From Morchella semilibera (taxonomy: Eukaryota; Ascomycota; Pezizomycetes; Pezizales; Morchellaceae): a DNA stretch of 64,000 nt. The notes below the pieces were generated by a model that worked only from the letters and a program-made list of their open reading frames with translations, made no database searches and was not told the origin of the DNA. Within the stretch, counting starts at the first letter, position 1. Every line of letters starts with the position of its first letter. A program made the translations under genes and the position numbers. Location: contig CM018608.1 in NCBI GenBank assembly GCA_009192285.1, forward strand, positions 1,134,201 to 1,198,200, given 5' to 3'. This document shows, in pieces, positions 11,605 through 24,300 of this stretch.

Positions 11605-13670
11605 GTTTCTGCCGAGAAGCGAAGCGAGTATAAGATTCTGTGATCTGCAATAGATCTGAATATCAGAAGTTGATTGCTATTGTGGTAATAGTGGTGAGGA
11701 TGAAGCTGTAGAGGTTGTGAAAGGAGGGGGGGGGGGTTAATTCATGATGTGGTTGGAGGGGAGGGTGTAAGAGCTGAAGTCGAGTGTATGAGGTTGAATT
11801 TGACAGGTCTCCTGAATCTTGGGAGGCTCGGCTTGATCCGCACGCAGCTCTCACTCATTCTGAAAACGGAAAAGCTTGATTCGTATGTTCTTTAGAGATT
11901 GCCTGGGTTTTCTGCCTGGGGTATTGCTTGCTTTCGAGGGGCTGACAAGTAATTAATAATCCATCGATATCCTCACGTATGTATGTGTGTAGTTCCTAAA
12001 TATAGAACACCTTAATGGCAATCTTGAAGATTCCCATTGTGCAAATGAGGATCATGCTGTGCCCCCAAATACCCGCATATGGCCACTTCGGTGTCGGTCG
12101 TTATCGGCCTTTCGGAGAATATTGTTCCCCGATATCTAAAGTGCTAGTTTAGAAACTGGCCTACCTATTTGACGTTCAGAAACAAAACATTCCCCGACAC
12201 GAAACAGGCTCAAATACCCACTCACACCCCCCCACAACCAACCTTAAAAGCAACACGCCTCTTTCCTTCACAACCAAAAAGCAACACCATATTGACCTGT
12301 CACCAACTACATAGTAGTTTACACCCAACTATCTAATTAGCTCTTCTGCATGAGAACGGCAGATCTACTCCACCTTAGTCCATCTCAAAAGAAGATCTTC
12401 CAACCAGAGTCAGATTCTGTGCAAGGATTTATGACCACAAAAGTGGCACACACATGCTGGCCCTAATAAACCCCCCTTCACAACCCTACTACCACCATGG
12501 ACTACGAGTAGCACCGTGCGTGCCCTTGGCCCAAACACAATACACTCACTCATAACACATGAGACATTCTCTTCACGCTCCTAAACTTTAATATGTTTAT
12601 CTACATCCTAGGCCCGTTTATGGTAAAGGAGGCGGGGTGTATCAGTATGAAACCGTGAATACTTTACGAGCCAGGAGGGTTAGGGGAGTCCGGATGTTTG
12701 ATAGAGACAGCAATCACAACAACCAAGTTAAGGAATTTGCCCGGGGCTGTGTTTGGGCGGCGGACGGATAACCTGGTGAAGGGCCGGGGCGGCTAACCCA
12801 TGGATAAGGCTCCGCAATGGTGCTTTGCCCTACTTACCAGGAGGTGGGAGAGGACTGGTTCTTGAAGTTGTGTTGCCTGGGTAAGACGGCTCGCGAACTA
12901 TATTCACCAAAAGAGCGTAAAAATTCAGTACGACTGCTAAAGGCAATTCCTGGACCCATGGAGTTTAATTTATGAGAAATTAGCTCAAAGTCTATAGACT
13001 CTTGAGCGAGCAACTGCGCAAGCCAGAAAGGAAACGATCGAAACCAAAAGAACAAACTGGTAGACAATTAGGCTTTATAGAAGTCAACCTAGCAAAGGAT
13101 TTGCCCACAACACCAGCTCAACTGGACTTATTGTCAACATTCCCGGCATGGGCATAATACCCTCTTCGGAGCATATCACCAGCCCGAACAACAGCAGCCG
13201 CCCACTAGTTCTACCGACGCCGGTCCGAGGATATAGGCCGCAAAAGATAACGAAACAGTATACAGGAGATTACATCTCACCGCCAGCTACAATACACTAC
13301 TCATAATATGAAAAGAGTAACAAAATAACACAGGAATAAAACATTTCCCAGCAGCTTTTTTTATAGGTTCCAAAACGCTGCTAGGCCTGAAGGAATGCTA
13401 CGAGATATATAGTAAGAGAAGGAAAGAATAGACAGAGAAAAGAAGATAGTGGACATATAAAGTAATAAGCTAATTTACTGGGGTGGGCCTAGGTAAGTGC
13501 GTGACTGTGCATAAGGTACATGGGGAGGTTTGGTTATGTCGTTAATGATCGCTTTACATGATTTCGCCGACTACTCATCAACTGATTAAGTGTCACTAGT
13601 AAGAAATTAGCAAGCATGTTATGTATAGTTTAAACCGAATATGCAGCCTACCTTGGCGCAGGTCTCTTGA
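11605..13670. other. Intergenic DNA, no gene recognised
   Basis: No supported gene. There is a G-run at 11726-11736 just upstream of the GT34 start. The rest is moderately AT-rich with no long repeats or structured RNA visible. The frame 12834-13067 (-) lacks any recognisable domain. Confidence 0.45.
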
Positions 13671-15310
13671 TCACGAACACTGATTCGGCCTGGACGGCCT
13701 ATCAATTTCCTGCTGGACATCTGCTAACAAGGCATATATGGTGATGCTTTCCATGTCATACTCTTTGCCACTCCTCTTCCTCCTTTCTGGGGTCGCCGGC
13801 GGCGTCGCCATCCCCCTCTCCAGTGGAGGGCGCCCACAATTCTCTACACATAGTGCAGCAGCTACATGCTCCAGCAGCTTCTGCTTCACCAGCGACCTCC
13901 TCTCTTCTGCCTATATTACATCAGTACACACTCATAGTCATGGGTAGGAAGGGAACAGTACCTTCTCCAACTTGCCCTCCCAATTCTCAATTGCTACATC
14001 CAACTCTGCCAGTGCCTCCTCCTGCCTTAGCAGACACTCCCGCTTCACACCTTCACCCACCACACTCCTCAAATACCCTAACATTCTCCCTCGCAGTGCC
14101 TTCCTCCCACTTCGCAGACTCCGATAGGTCTCCCTTAGATACTGGCACCGTGTCTCTAGCCCTCCAAGCTCACGACTCAACACCTCTACATCTCGCGCCC
14201 CTAACACTCCGAACCTCTCGCTCCGCTGCCGCGCTGCGAGCTGCAGTGCTTGTAGTTGGCTATAGTTGTAATGAGCTGTGGCCTTCGCTGGCTTCACCCC
14301 TTGTGGCAAAGGTTCAGAACTACTACTTTTCTTGCGGTGGTGCCTTGTGGTTGTGGTGAGTGTGGGTGCTGAGTCCGCACGGGGACGGGGGTGTGACGGT
14401 GAGAGTGGCCGCTCCATGTACTTCACAACCGCGCGGACATCGGCGGGCCGCTCGCGCTCAAATGACACTGACTTCTCGACTGGGGCTTTTTCTCGGTCAA
14501 GGAAAGCCGGGACTCTTTGCAGGGCCGCTTTTGGTGGGACTGTCGGTGGTTGCGGCGGTGGTGGTGGAGTGTCATAGTACTCGTGGAGCTTGTCACTGAT
14601 GTTTTTTGAGGCAAGGTTGACGCCAGGCCAGGGTGTGTCGGGGAGGCACAGAGGCGATATGGGCCGCTCTACCGGTGAGGCCCCAGTAGGCTTAGAGGTT
14701 AGAGGGGGTGTGGAGAAGGGTTGGGATGCGTTACGCCCGCTAAGGGCTAGGGCAGGACGGCCAGGAATGGTAGGGGAGTCCATAAGATTCTCCTGGACGG
14801 TAGAAAGAGTATCAAGATCGGAGGAGCCGCTGCCTTTACGGCGAGAGACGAAGACACCTTTTGCACGGGTATTTGTGGGAACCTTGGGGATATCGGGGGA
14901 GCTAGGAGGGGAAACGGCAGACGGTGCGGTGGTGGCACCAAGGGAGGCCTGCTTGGTGGGTGAGGTGTTACGGGAGGTATAAAGGTTGACGAGGCTTTCT
15001 AGTGAAGACTTGGGGAGGGGGGTGGAGGGTTTCCTGTGTTTCTGGAGTTAAGGTCAGTGATTGTTTCCCGGTATTTTAGAGCAGAACGATCTGGGTGCGC
15101 GGGTCGGCAGAAAATCGATAAGTAATTGGCATTAGGGTTTTGGCCCATATGTCTCAATTCCCTTTCCACCTTGGGCAGATAAAAGCTTCTAATTGGGAAA
15201 AGGCTTACTGGAGTCTTGAAGGCGGTTGAACAGGAAGAAATGTGCTTTGGCGGTACTGGTGGTGGTATATCGAGACTACCACTGCGCGCTGGGAATGGGA
15301 ATAGACTCAT
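13671..15310 (-). CDS. 'Up-regulated during septation' (UDS) domain protein
   Basis: The UDS family (PF15456 type) is typical of filamentous ascomycetes and named for expression during septation; its molecular role is poorly known. Inferred exons (minus strand) are 15310-15209, 15041-13962 and 13910-13671, giving 473 aa with introns of 167 and 51 nt, both phase 0. The N-terminal half is disordered and rich in Pro, Ser and Thr, with PPPVPPK and DTPPPPPQPP stretches that could bind SH3 domains. The conserved region at about residues 280-440 contains RFGVLGARDVEVLSREL, CQYLRETYRSLRSGRKAL and ELDVAIENWEGKLEK, and continues across intron 2 with QKLLEHVAAAL. It is predicted to be largely helical. 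Exon 3 begins AEERRSLVKQ, in frame. The protein is likely cytoplasmic or at septa; that is inference from the family name only. Confidence 0.82.
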
Positions 15311-18300
15311 TACTGTCTGAGTATTTTCCAGGAAAATTAAATATTCGACTGAACTCCAGACTCCAGGGAGGGCCGAAAAAAAGAATAAATAAAAAGAGAG
15401 CGCTAGAAATCACAGCAATTGAAGAAAAAATAGCCTTCGATAATGTTGAGGCCAGCCTCTAACTATTTATGGGTCCTTTTCCTCTGTTCTTTCCTCACTA
15501 ACAGTTGCTCCTGATAATCCACAGTGAGTAATTGATCAGTGAAAGACGGGCGGACGTTGGAAAATGATAACTGATCCGGAGCTTCTTACAGATATATACT
15601 AGATATCTTCCGTCTAGCTAGTCTAGGCTCTCAATTCCCTCGGAGGTCGCTTGGTACCATGTGGGAGGCAGGTACCCTTGCGACTGCATGTTTCGAACAA
15701 TTTCAGGTCAGTACACTAGCATCTGTCCCCTATCGGGGATATCATAGTCAACTATATGGCCGGAAGCGAAGTAGTATTACGGCGGTTGCTGCACCAACTA
15801 CCGCTGGGACGTGATAGCTTAGCACGGGTCGGAGATCACTGGATCAACTGCATAAGCCGTTATTTTTCTTTTTTCTTTTTCTCAGTTTATGACTCCTTCT
15901 ACGTGCTCCATCGCGATAACAATTGTAGCGTAGGTACATACACAGGTAGGCAGGAACAGACAGATGCAGAAGCAGTGACCCTGGTCCTAGTTGCGGGAAT
16001 GCTTAGCTGCACGAGACAGCATCTTCCTTGTATACTGTTTACCTGTAGTTGCGGGGTGAATGAATCGAGACCTTTTTCGAGGAAGTACATGTAGCTATGC
16101 ATGAAGGAACATTAGGGTGTGAAAGTTCTGTGTGATCAATTTACATCTTGCATCCTTCCAGAGTCTGCTCTCTTGTATGTGCGCGCTCAGGCAAAGTGAG
16201 ACTGTGTAGGCAGTGCACAATCCAACTCACACTCTAGCTGAATATCACTGGATGGATGGATAGGGTAGGGTAGGATTTACAAAACATGGGGTGAAACATT
16301 CTGCTGCTTTCTTACCTAACCCCATTCCTGTCAAACGGCTGGGCACCCTTGGGGCCAATGTTTGGACCTCCTGGCGATGGATATATGGAGGCTCTTCTGT
16401 GTTTATTTACTCCGGATGCGTGATTGCTAGAGACCTATGACTAGCTATATAGGGGGGGGAGATATCATGAATTACGATAGAAATCAACTACAATACCCTC
16501 CTTGTGGGGAGGAGAGAGAGGTCCATGCTTTTTTGATACTATTGATACTAACTTCACGTGTCCCACTGTTGCGTCAGTATCATCCGATGGATGCGAATGA
16601 TTCGCAGTAGGTACATACTTCCGACCCCGCACGCAATTCAGATTTCCTTGTCTCAGCAGCAGCTTTAATCTACATGTGGCTGGCTAACAGAAAGATTAAA
16701 CCATAAAGTTTATTTTTTTTCGCAGAACATGGGCATTGTTCCACGGTTAGGGAAACGTATTGGGAGCCGAAAACTTGTTACAAAGTGTTTACCAGGTGAT
16801 GGGGAGATGAGACAGAGTCGGTTAAGCAATAGGATCGAGCTAGGGATCAGGTAATATAGAACCAAGCTGATAGATACTCCCCCCCCCCCCCTTCTACAAC
16901 AGCCTACCCATTTTATTCCCCGAGTTCAAAAGACGGATGCGAGGGGAAGGGTATACTCTCGTCTATACAGGCTTCTCCATGCATACCACGAGGGTGGGGG
17001 AAATGGTGGATCTAGGTGAAATTAGCAAGGCCAAAAGAGTGGGGAATAGATTTTTCGAATAGCCCGTTCCCTACCGAAACGCTTTCGCTAGCAGGAGTAA
17101 CAGTCCTACCTACCTACAAGGTGAGTAGCAGCATGCCAGCTACGGAATACGGGCACGCCGGGGGGCGCAAGCTATACCATCCCGACGGGTGTAACATTGG
17201 ATGATGAACTCGGCTCTTAACGATTGATTCCCTGCTATGTCCACATAGATGAGTGTCTATATCTGGGCGAATTGGGGGGGTTCGAGGCATGTGTACCCAC
17301 ATAGCCCAGCTATATTGTACTCTCTAATGACTCGTGCTAGATACATACCTACATGATCTTGCCTAAGAGGTTTTCCAACGGAGTGAATCACAAACATGTG
17401 CAGCTCCCTAGATCAGTAGCTGGGCCACAACAGAGTGCGAGTTACAAGTACCCCCCTAGTAATTTGTTGTATCTGACGGGTTGGCCGTACAATTAGGGTT
17501 ATCGCAACTGATTGCTTGTCTGCCTTGGCAAAAAGAAACAATGTCTTACGCAGGGGAACATGGGATGGGGGTTACAGATCAATTACTTATTAGCCAATGG
17601 ACTAGAAGAGCACTGTGGCGGCGGCCGCGGCTTCATTTCGCCTTTAGGATGTCAGCTAGCACTGCCCCCCAAACCCACGCCAAGAATGTGGCTTGCTCTA
17701 GCAGGTTTACTATCAAAATTCCAATCCTCTATATTATATAGGGGTGGCAGCTAGCATTAACATCTTAAGGGATAGGAACCTGGTAAATTTCCCGTGAGGG
17801 CGGTACAGCCGGGTACATGGTGAGAGGACTCTACATATTATGTACCTACTTAGTACTTACATGTACATACATGTAGTTTGATAAGCATACTCCGAGTCGC
17901 ATTTTTTACTTACTTCTCTAGATTCCCTAGAGTACAGGGCCTCTTGCTATGTACGTGTGAAGCCCCACCCCACCCTTCCCCCCAGAGCAGACATTGTTCA
18001 TTTCTTTGGGCAACTTGCCCGACCCCAAAGCCTCTTGATGCCGGCTGTTGTCCGCCCTATCTGCTGTTGTGTCCGTGGAGACTTTCGGAAATATATACAT
18101 GCACGGGGAAATGCAACTGTATGTAGGGAAACTTTTCCCGCGCAACCCCGACAGCCTAGAAGCTTGTCTTGACACTTTTGACAAGCGAGGATCCTTGCAT
18201 GCAGGCCGTAAAACATTGGGTCCTTTTTCTTGCTGTTTGCTGTTTGAAATGGGGGGAGGCAGGCAGGTTAAGGGCCAGCAGCTAGCTAGCTGTTGTAATT

Positions 18301-21300
18301 GTGAAGATTGTGCGGGGAGCTAGAAGAGGGGGGGGCGGGTGGGGGGATATTATTAGGGTAATGATTTATTACTTACCTCGTTAATAAAAAAAAGGAATAC
18401 GAGATGGAAGCTATGATCGGCAGCATCATGTCTCGATGGAACCAAAATTCTCCGATATCGACTAGTACCAGTTACCGCGAGATATATCAAAAGCAATAAA
18501 TGGATAGTTATTTAATTATGAGCTGATGCCCCAGAATCGGACTACCCTAGTACTACCAGGCGGATGGGCGGTAGGCAATGATATATAGACAAGGGACAGC
18601 TGTGATGAAAACAGGTCTACCGGCATGGTATATCATCTTCCCCCCCCCCCTACGCTTGGGGGGAGGGCAAAGGTGCTGTATTGAAGCTAGTATCGCGCAT
18701 CACTTTATTCGAGTGAGCGTCTGTGTCTGAGAGGATATACCACTTTAAGGCTGGTAAGTGCCGATGATCATGGGCGCCAAACCATGTCCAGGCACGTTGC
18801 AAATCACCGTTGGAACTTGTTTTGTTTGGGAGCGGCGGTAAGAGGTAAGGGTCAATATATCTGGGAATAGTATTGGTCATGAGGTTCGGTACTTTATCGG
18901 GATCAGGGTTCTAGGTAGTAAGGCTTTAGGGATGGGGCTTCTAAATTGGATGTGATGCATGTGGATGGGGGGATTTGGGGGGTCGGGATATTCGTGGGGG
19001 TACTTGGATCATGGATCATGGGGGAGTGTCTGTAGGAGATCGAAGTTGACCTTGGTATCTTGATATATCTGGCTTTGGGGTCGAATATAAGTATGTACCT
19101 ACAAGATATTATTTCGCTGCCGGAACGGAACTGACAATGGATGTATAAAAGTAGTTAATCAGTGGGGGGAAAAAGAATAGAAAAAGCCCATCTATTTACT
19201 CTCGCGGCATGTAAAGGAGATCGTGATATTATGATGGGATGGCGAAGGTCCAGTCCCATATGATGAGCGAGCATGAGGGATGTAGTTACATGTGCTTATT
19301 TCAGACGTGTGTAGTACGGCATACCGCGCACAGATAAAAACTAGACACGAGACTTAACCCTTGCCGTTCTCCAAAACATGAGACGAGAGTTAATAGGGTA
19401 GCTACAAATATGTTGTGCAACTGACGAACATTTTCGGTCAAGTGGCCGCTCCTACAGCCGGATCTACACCTTTTGGCATATTAAAAATCCAGAGCATACA
19501 AATTTTAAATCCAACAAAGAGGGAGGCCGTATTGGGATTTGTAAACGGCTTCTGAGGCTGGAAATGGAAATTGCATCGGTCTTTATCTTCTCAATTGAGA
19601 TCTTCAACCGGTTTAATCTCTCAATTTGAGGTGACTACATGTATGCACGTTCATAACAATTAATCGAAACGACGTGATTCGGGCTGCAGTACTGCATACT
19701 CCACTCCAAGTTCTTCTGATACTCGCGCTCGGGATATGTGCGTAACAATATGCAGTATGCAGACCATTAACCCTGCTACATGTAGTTACATACATGTAGC
19801 CAGTATAAGAGTTTTCCAGGGAATATTGTCGCATATCTTATAAATGTCCGGCCGATCGAAGGCTTGACACAACGAACCGGTAAACTATTAATACCCCCCC
19901 CTACGTACGACCCAGCCGGCGATTTTTTATGAGGAAAAACTTATTCGGTTTCATATCATGATATTGTAAACATTTAAATTTCTCCGTTATCGATACATCT
20001 CGTATATACCCCCCGGTCCAATTAACCTTGTTCGGCCGGAAAGTAGAGCGCGATCATGGGAAATCACTCACGGATAAATATTATATTTATTAAGCAACTT
20101 TGTGAACTAGCCAATAGCAGAGTTGTGCTGGCTTGGCATATCATTTCATGCATGCGCAACTGTTCTCGGTTGGATAATAAACAGTTGTGGACATATAAGT
20201 ACATGTACTTATGCATGGGGATGGGGGATACACCGTACGGTAGTGTAGTACATGATAGCGTGCGTATGGAATCTGGGCCAGTTATATATCCATGTTTAAG
20301 CTGCGTGAGAACCTACATGTACTTTAAAGTCTCGGGATTCGGCTGCTACATGTAGGGGGGTAGTGCGTGTATGTAACGCCTCAACTCGAGTATATTGTAA
20401 CGTCTATGGCCAGATCCGCAATTAATATCTGCACAAAATGATTAAAAGATCAATGAGAGGGGTCACCAAATAGGTGTATAGATACTTGTATGTACTAGTC
20501 ATTCAAATAATTTAACTATGCGCCCTCAGTTCGAGCGAGCAGGGGTGCTTAATTCACATAAGGTGATTTCATCTATAGCCTGCCAATAACATGTACAAGC
20601 TGGGTTGATTTCCGGCACAAACCTCAGAAGAGGGCTATAAGCGCATGTACACATAGTGGGCATTCCAGGGTCTACTAGATTCAAATAACCATTTTGGTGA
20701 TTGGCCTAACTCCTAGGATTTATTAGCGTCGTGGTAAAATCTGTTTCTACGACCGATCTCTGGAGGTGGGGAATCTTTGCATTTGGTGTTAACAAAAGCT
20801 ATGATTGCTGGGAGGTTCCTAGATATAATACTACATAACTGAAGTCTTCAATATATATAAGTACCATCGAGTATTTCAGTCTCTAGATAAAACACATAGC
20901 CTTGTTCCCAATGACTCGTCAATCTTATAGATACAAGGAGTATATGTATATGTACTTATATGTATGTACTTTAGTTAGTACTAAGTACTGTAATACTGAG
21001 ACTTGAGATACTTTACCTTCGTAGCGTGGAAACTTGTACGTAAATAAAAAGCCACCTGAATAAACTATCAGACCCACTAAACTATAGCTAATCTTGTACT
21101 TAAGACTCCATGAGATTAATGTGTGTTGAACCTAAGGAGGATAATTTATAATTATGGTTAAATCACCACGTCAGCTCTATCGGGCAACTAGCGGGATTTT
21201 GTTTCTAGAGTATGTCTTGTCTGTATGTAATCATTGATGTTGCAATAGAATCATAATCAGTACTGCATTACTACTGATAGCTAAGGATAATAGCAGAATA

Positions 21301-24300
21301 TACACGGGTCGTAGATGAATTCCTCAATAGCTACATGTAGTTATATCTGGTAGTGTATATAGGCCTTTATAATTTGGTGACTGCTAGACTGAACCTTCCT
21401 GCTTTCCGAGAAGGATCATTAGTTCCAGTGGTAGCTAGTATAACATGAGTACACTGATCCTACCAAGCACGCGGAGCTAGGTATGTGACAGCGGCAGTCA
21501 TTTATTTCATCGCATCCCTTCTTGAGACTGGGCCTAATCAGAGTACGCTATATAATACAGGCTTACTGGGACGCCGGAAGGGGCGCCGGAAGGGACCCGA
21601 GCGGGCAGCCCTCGCAGGACAGAAAAATGGTTAAGGTGGTTTAGCGGTGAGTATTGAGTTTGAAAACCTTGGTTTGGGACTATCGTGAGTTGGTCAATTC
21701 CGAGATATTAAACCTTGATGGTGCACTAATTTTTTTGATATCATGTATTTACCCTACAGGTTTCATTAATATAGGAGACCTGGTATTGGAGATTCTGATA
21801 TTAACTCTTAGAACATATATCTGAAGATCTTTCCCCTATACTGCAGGAGGTGTGCTGTATGTTATAGGTCCGTAATACCACCCGTCATAAATACATGTAG
21901 CTACCTATAGCTATATGGTCCCTCCATGACTTTACCCTAATACCATAGGTTGAACCGACCTCTAATATATATGATTGTATCGGATATACCCTATATGTGA
22001 GCTGTAGCTGTGGTTGAAAACGATATTTTCGTCTGGTTCGAACTCGCATTACCAGTAGCGGCAGCGGCTTCATTATCATTAAAAGTACGGACTGATATAA
22101 CCTTTATCTCTTCTTTTAGACTAGTACAGGCTACGTGCCTTCATGTAAGCCCAAAACCCACCCCCTGATTAAAAGTTTCCAGTCGATAAAAGGTACTGTG
22201 GCTATTACTTGTGTGTTTGGCCTTATTATGCTTGAAACACAGCTTATAATGAGCCGGCCTTGATATCGACCCCGTCCCCTGGAACCGGATACATGCCGCC
22301 ATATATCCGCAGCTAGGGATAGAGTAGAGTGGTAGTAGCTGCCGTGTCAATCGTGATGTATTACTATACCAGGGAGAGACAAACCCCACGCCACACTAAT
22401 ATGCGTAAAGAATCCTTGATTTCCCCTATATGTAATGTGAAATATTGAGCTGAGAGCTCCTTCATCCATGCTGGTAGAATCTAGGCTATTCCAGTGAAAC
22501 TATCGTAGTTTACCCATTTTACCACCTTCCTTGATACTGTCCTTCGACGCTGTCGCCTCAGGTGATTAAATAGGATAGCCAGCCCTCCCCCGTTGTCTCG
22601 GGGGGTCAACCTCATGTCACTGCCCCGTGGGGCCCTGCATGTAGCATTCCACGAGTCAATGTAATGAGATATCAACTCCCTAGAGTGCTGAAGTAATACG
22701 AGTGGGGTGTGTAAAGTTTTTCGGGGCCTTCATGCTCTCATTTTGAGGTCCAAAGCCTGTGTGGTGATTTCAGGTTATTGGCCATTCGTACCGGCGGAAC
22801 ATCAATGGTAAGATTTATACCACTAGTTTTAAAGGAAATCGGGTGATGACGTTGGTTATTTGTTCTCGTTGTCGTTACTATGATATGAGTAAGTACTTGT
22901 ATAAATTTCAGTGAACCTACAATTAAGGTATTAATGGGAGTGCTCGCTTCGCAAGCGTTTGTGTACATGTAGTGTAGGTGGCAACTTGCAAGGCTACATA
23001 CATATTACTTACATGTACCTATGGCTACAGATAGGGCTTTGAGCCCTGGCAATGTCACCAAAAACTAATACCCTCGTTCACTACTGTTGTTCCCTTTTGT
23101 CAGCAGGGAGAAGACTCACTACAAATACTTATCCCACTTGACACCCTCAGACTTTCTTAGTTGCCTCGCTCTCAGTCCAGTTATGCCCGACGTTAGGTGC
23201 AGAACCAGACCAAAGGGGCTTTGATCAGTTTACCCTTTGCAATTCACTTTGCTCTTTGTAAAGACCCTTGAGATTGAATTATAAACCCGTTTCATCTACT
23301 CTACTAACTGTTTTCAATGCTAGCTAGCGGATGGTATACAGCCCATAGCATCTGTATACGTATATACTGTCGCGCCATTTTCGGCTGAAATCGGGTGATG
23401 TGAGTTTCGGTGTCTATATAATCTTCATATCTCATCCCACAAGTTGTTAGCTCAAAAATTCAGACTTACAGTACTGGCTCCGCTGGGCTCACTGGGGCCC
23501 TGTTATTGAATCCAGGAGCGTTGGTACAACGACAACCAGTAAGCAGTGCATGTGCTCGGTGACCTTCCCGTACTTTCAGGTGCCAGGAATACTAGCGCTA
23601 ACGCACTAATAGTTGGAGCTCTCTCTGTTCTACATCACATCATTTGCTCAAATACTTCGTTCGGCTAGTCAAGCACGTGTGATTTTCAGCAAGGAAAACT
23701 ATGGCTTCTGCATAAATCCCAAGTCTGTCTCATGTCCGGCCACGTTTTCCCCACAATGCTTGGCTAGGGTCCTATCTAGAGAAGGATGTATGGCTTGGGT
23801 CTGCATGTTACCTGGTCCTTGCCTCTTACTTCATATCAATAGCGGCATGTTCCATTTTCCTTTGGGAGTACATCCTCTCATTTCCCCAATGGCGGGTTTT
23901 ACCTCAGACGGGAGGAGATACTGCGTTTCGCTTGAGAGGTGTTTTTCTCTTTCATAGTACCCCTTTTCTTTCATTCTTTTTCTTTTTCTCCCGCCTATTG
24001 CTGACTTAGACTTCAGGCTAGTCGGTGTGAAAGTACATGGTCCTAAAATATTTTCCGGGGGAGATTTCGGCCAACGGGTTATAATATATCCGCTGTTACA
24101 GATTGATTGATGATATGGCAATAAATTGAAGTAGTTTTGACTATATATAACCGCACTCTTATAAACTATGAACGACGATAGGGAACGCCGCACTAAAGCA
24201 TATCGGATTAGAGATAGTTTTGGGGGAGCAGCCGTTAGAGGATAAAACTATAGTTATTGTCCGGCGATACATTACCCCTTAAATTATCATGATTAACAGT

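Noticed and set aside
22025-22060. GGTTCGAACTC, resembling a tRNA T-loop/B-box.
   Set aside because: No matching A-box, acceptor stem or anticodon arm at the right spacing on either strand.
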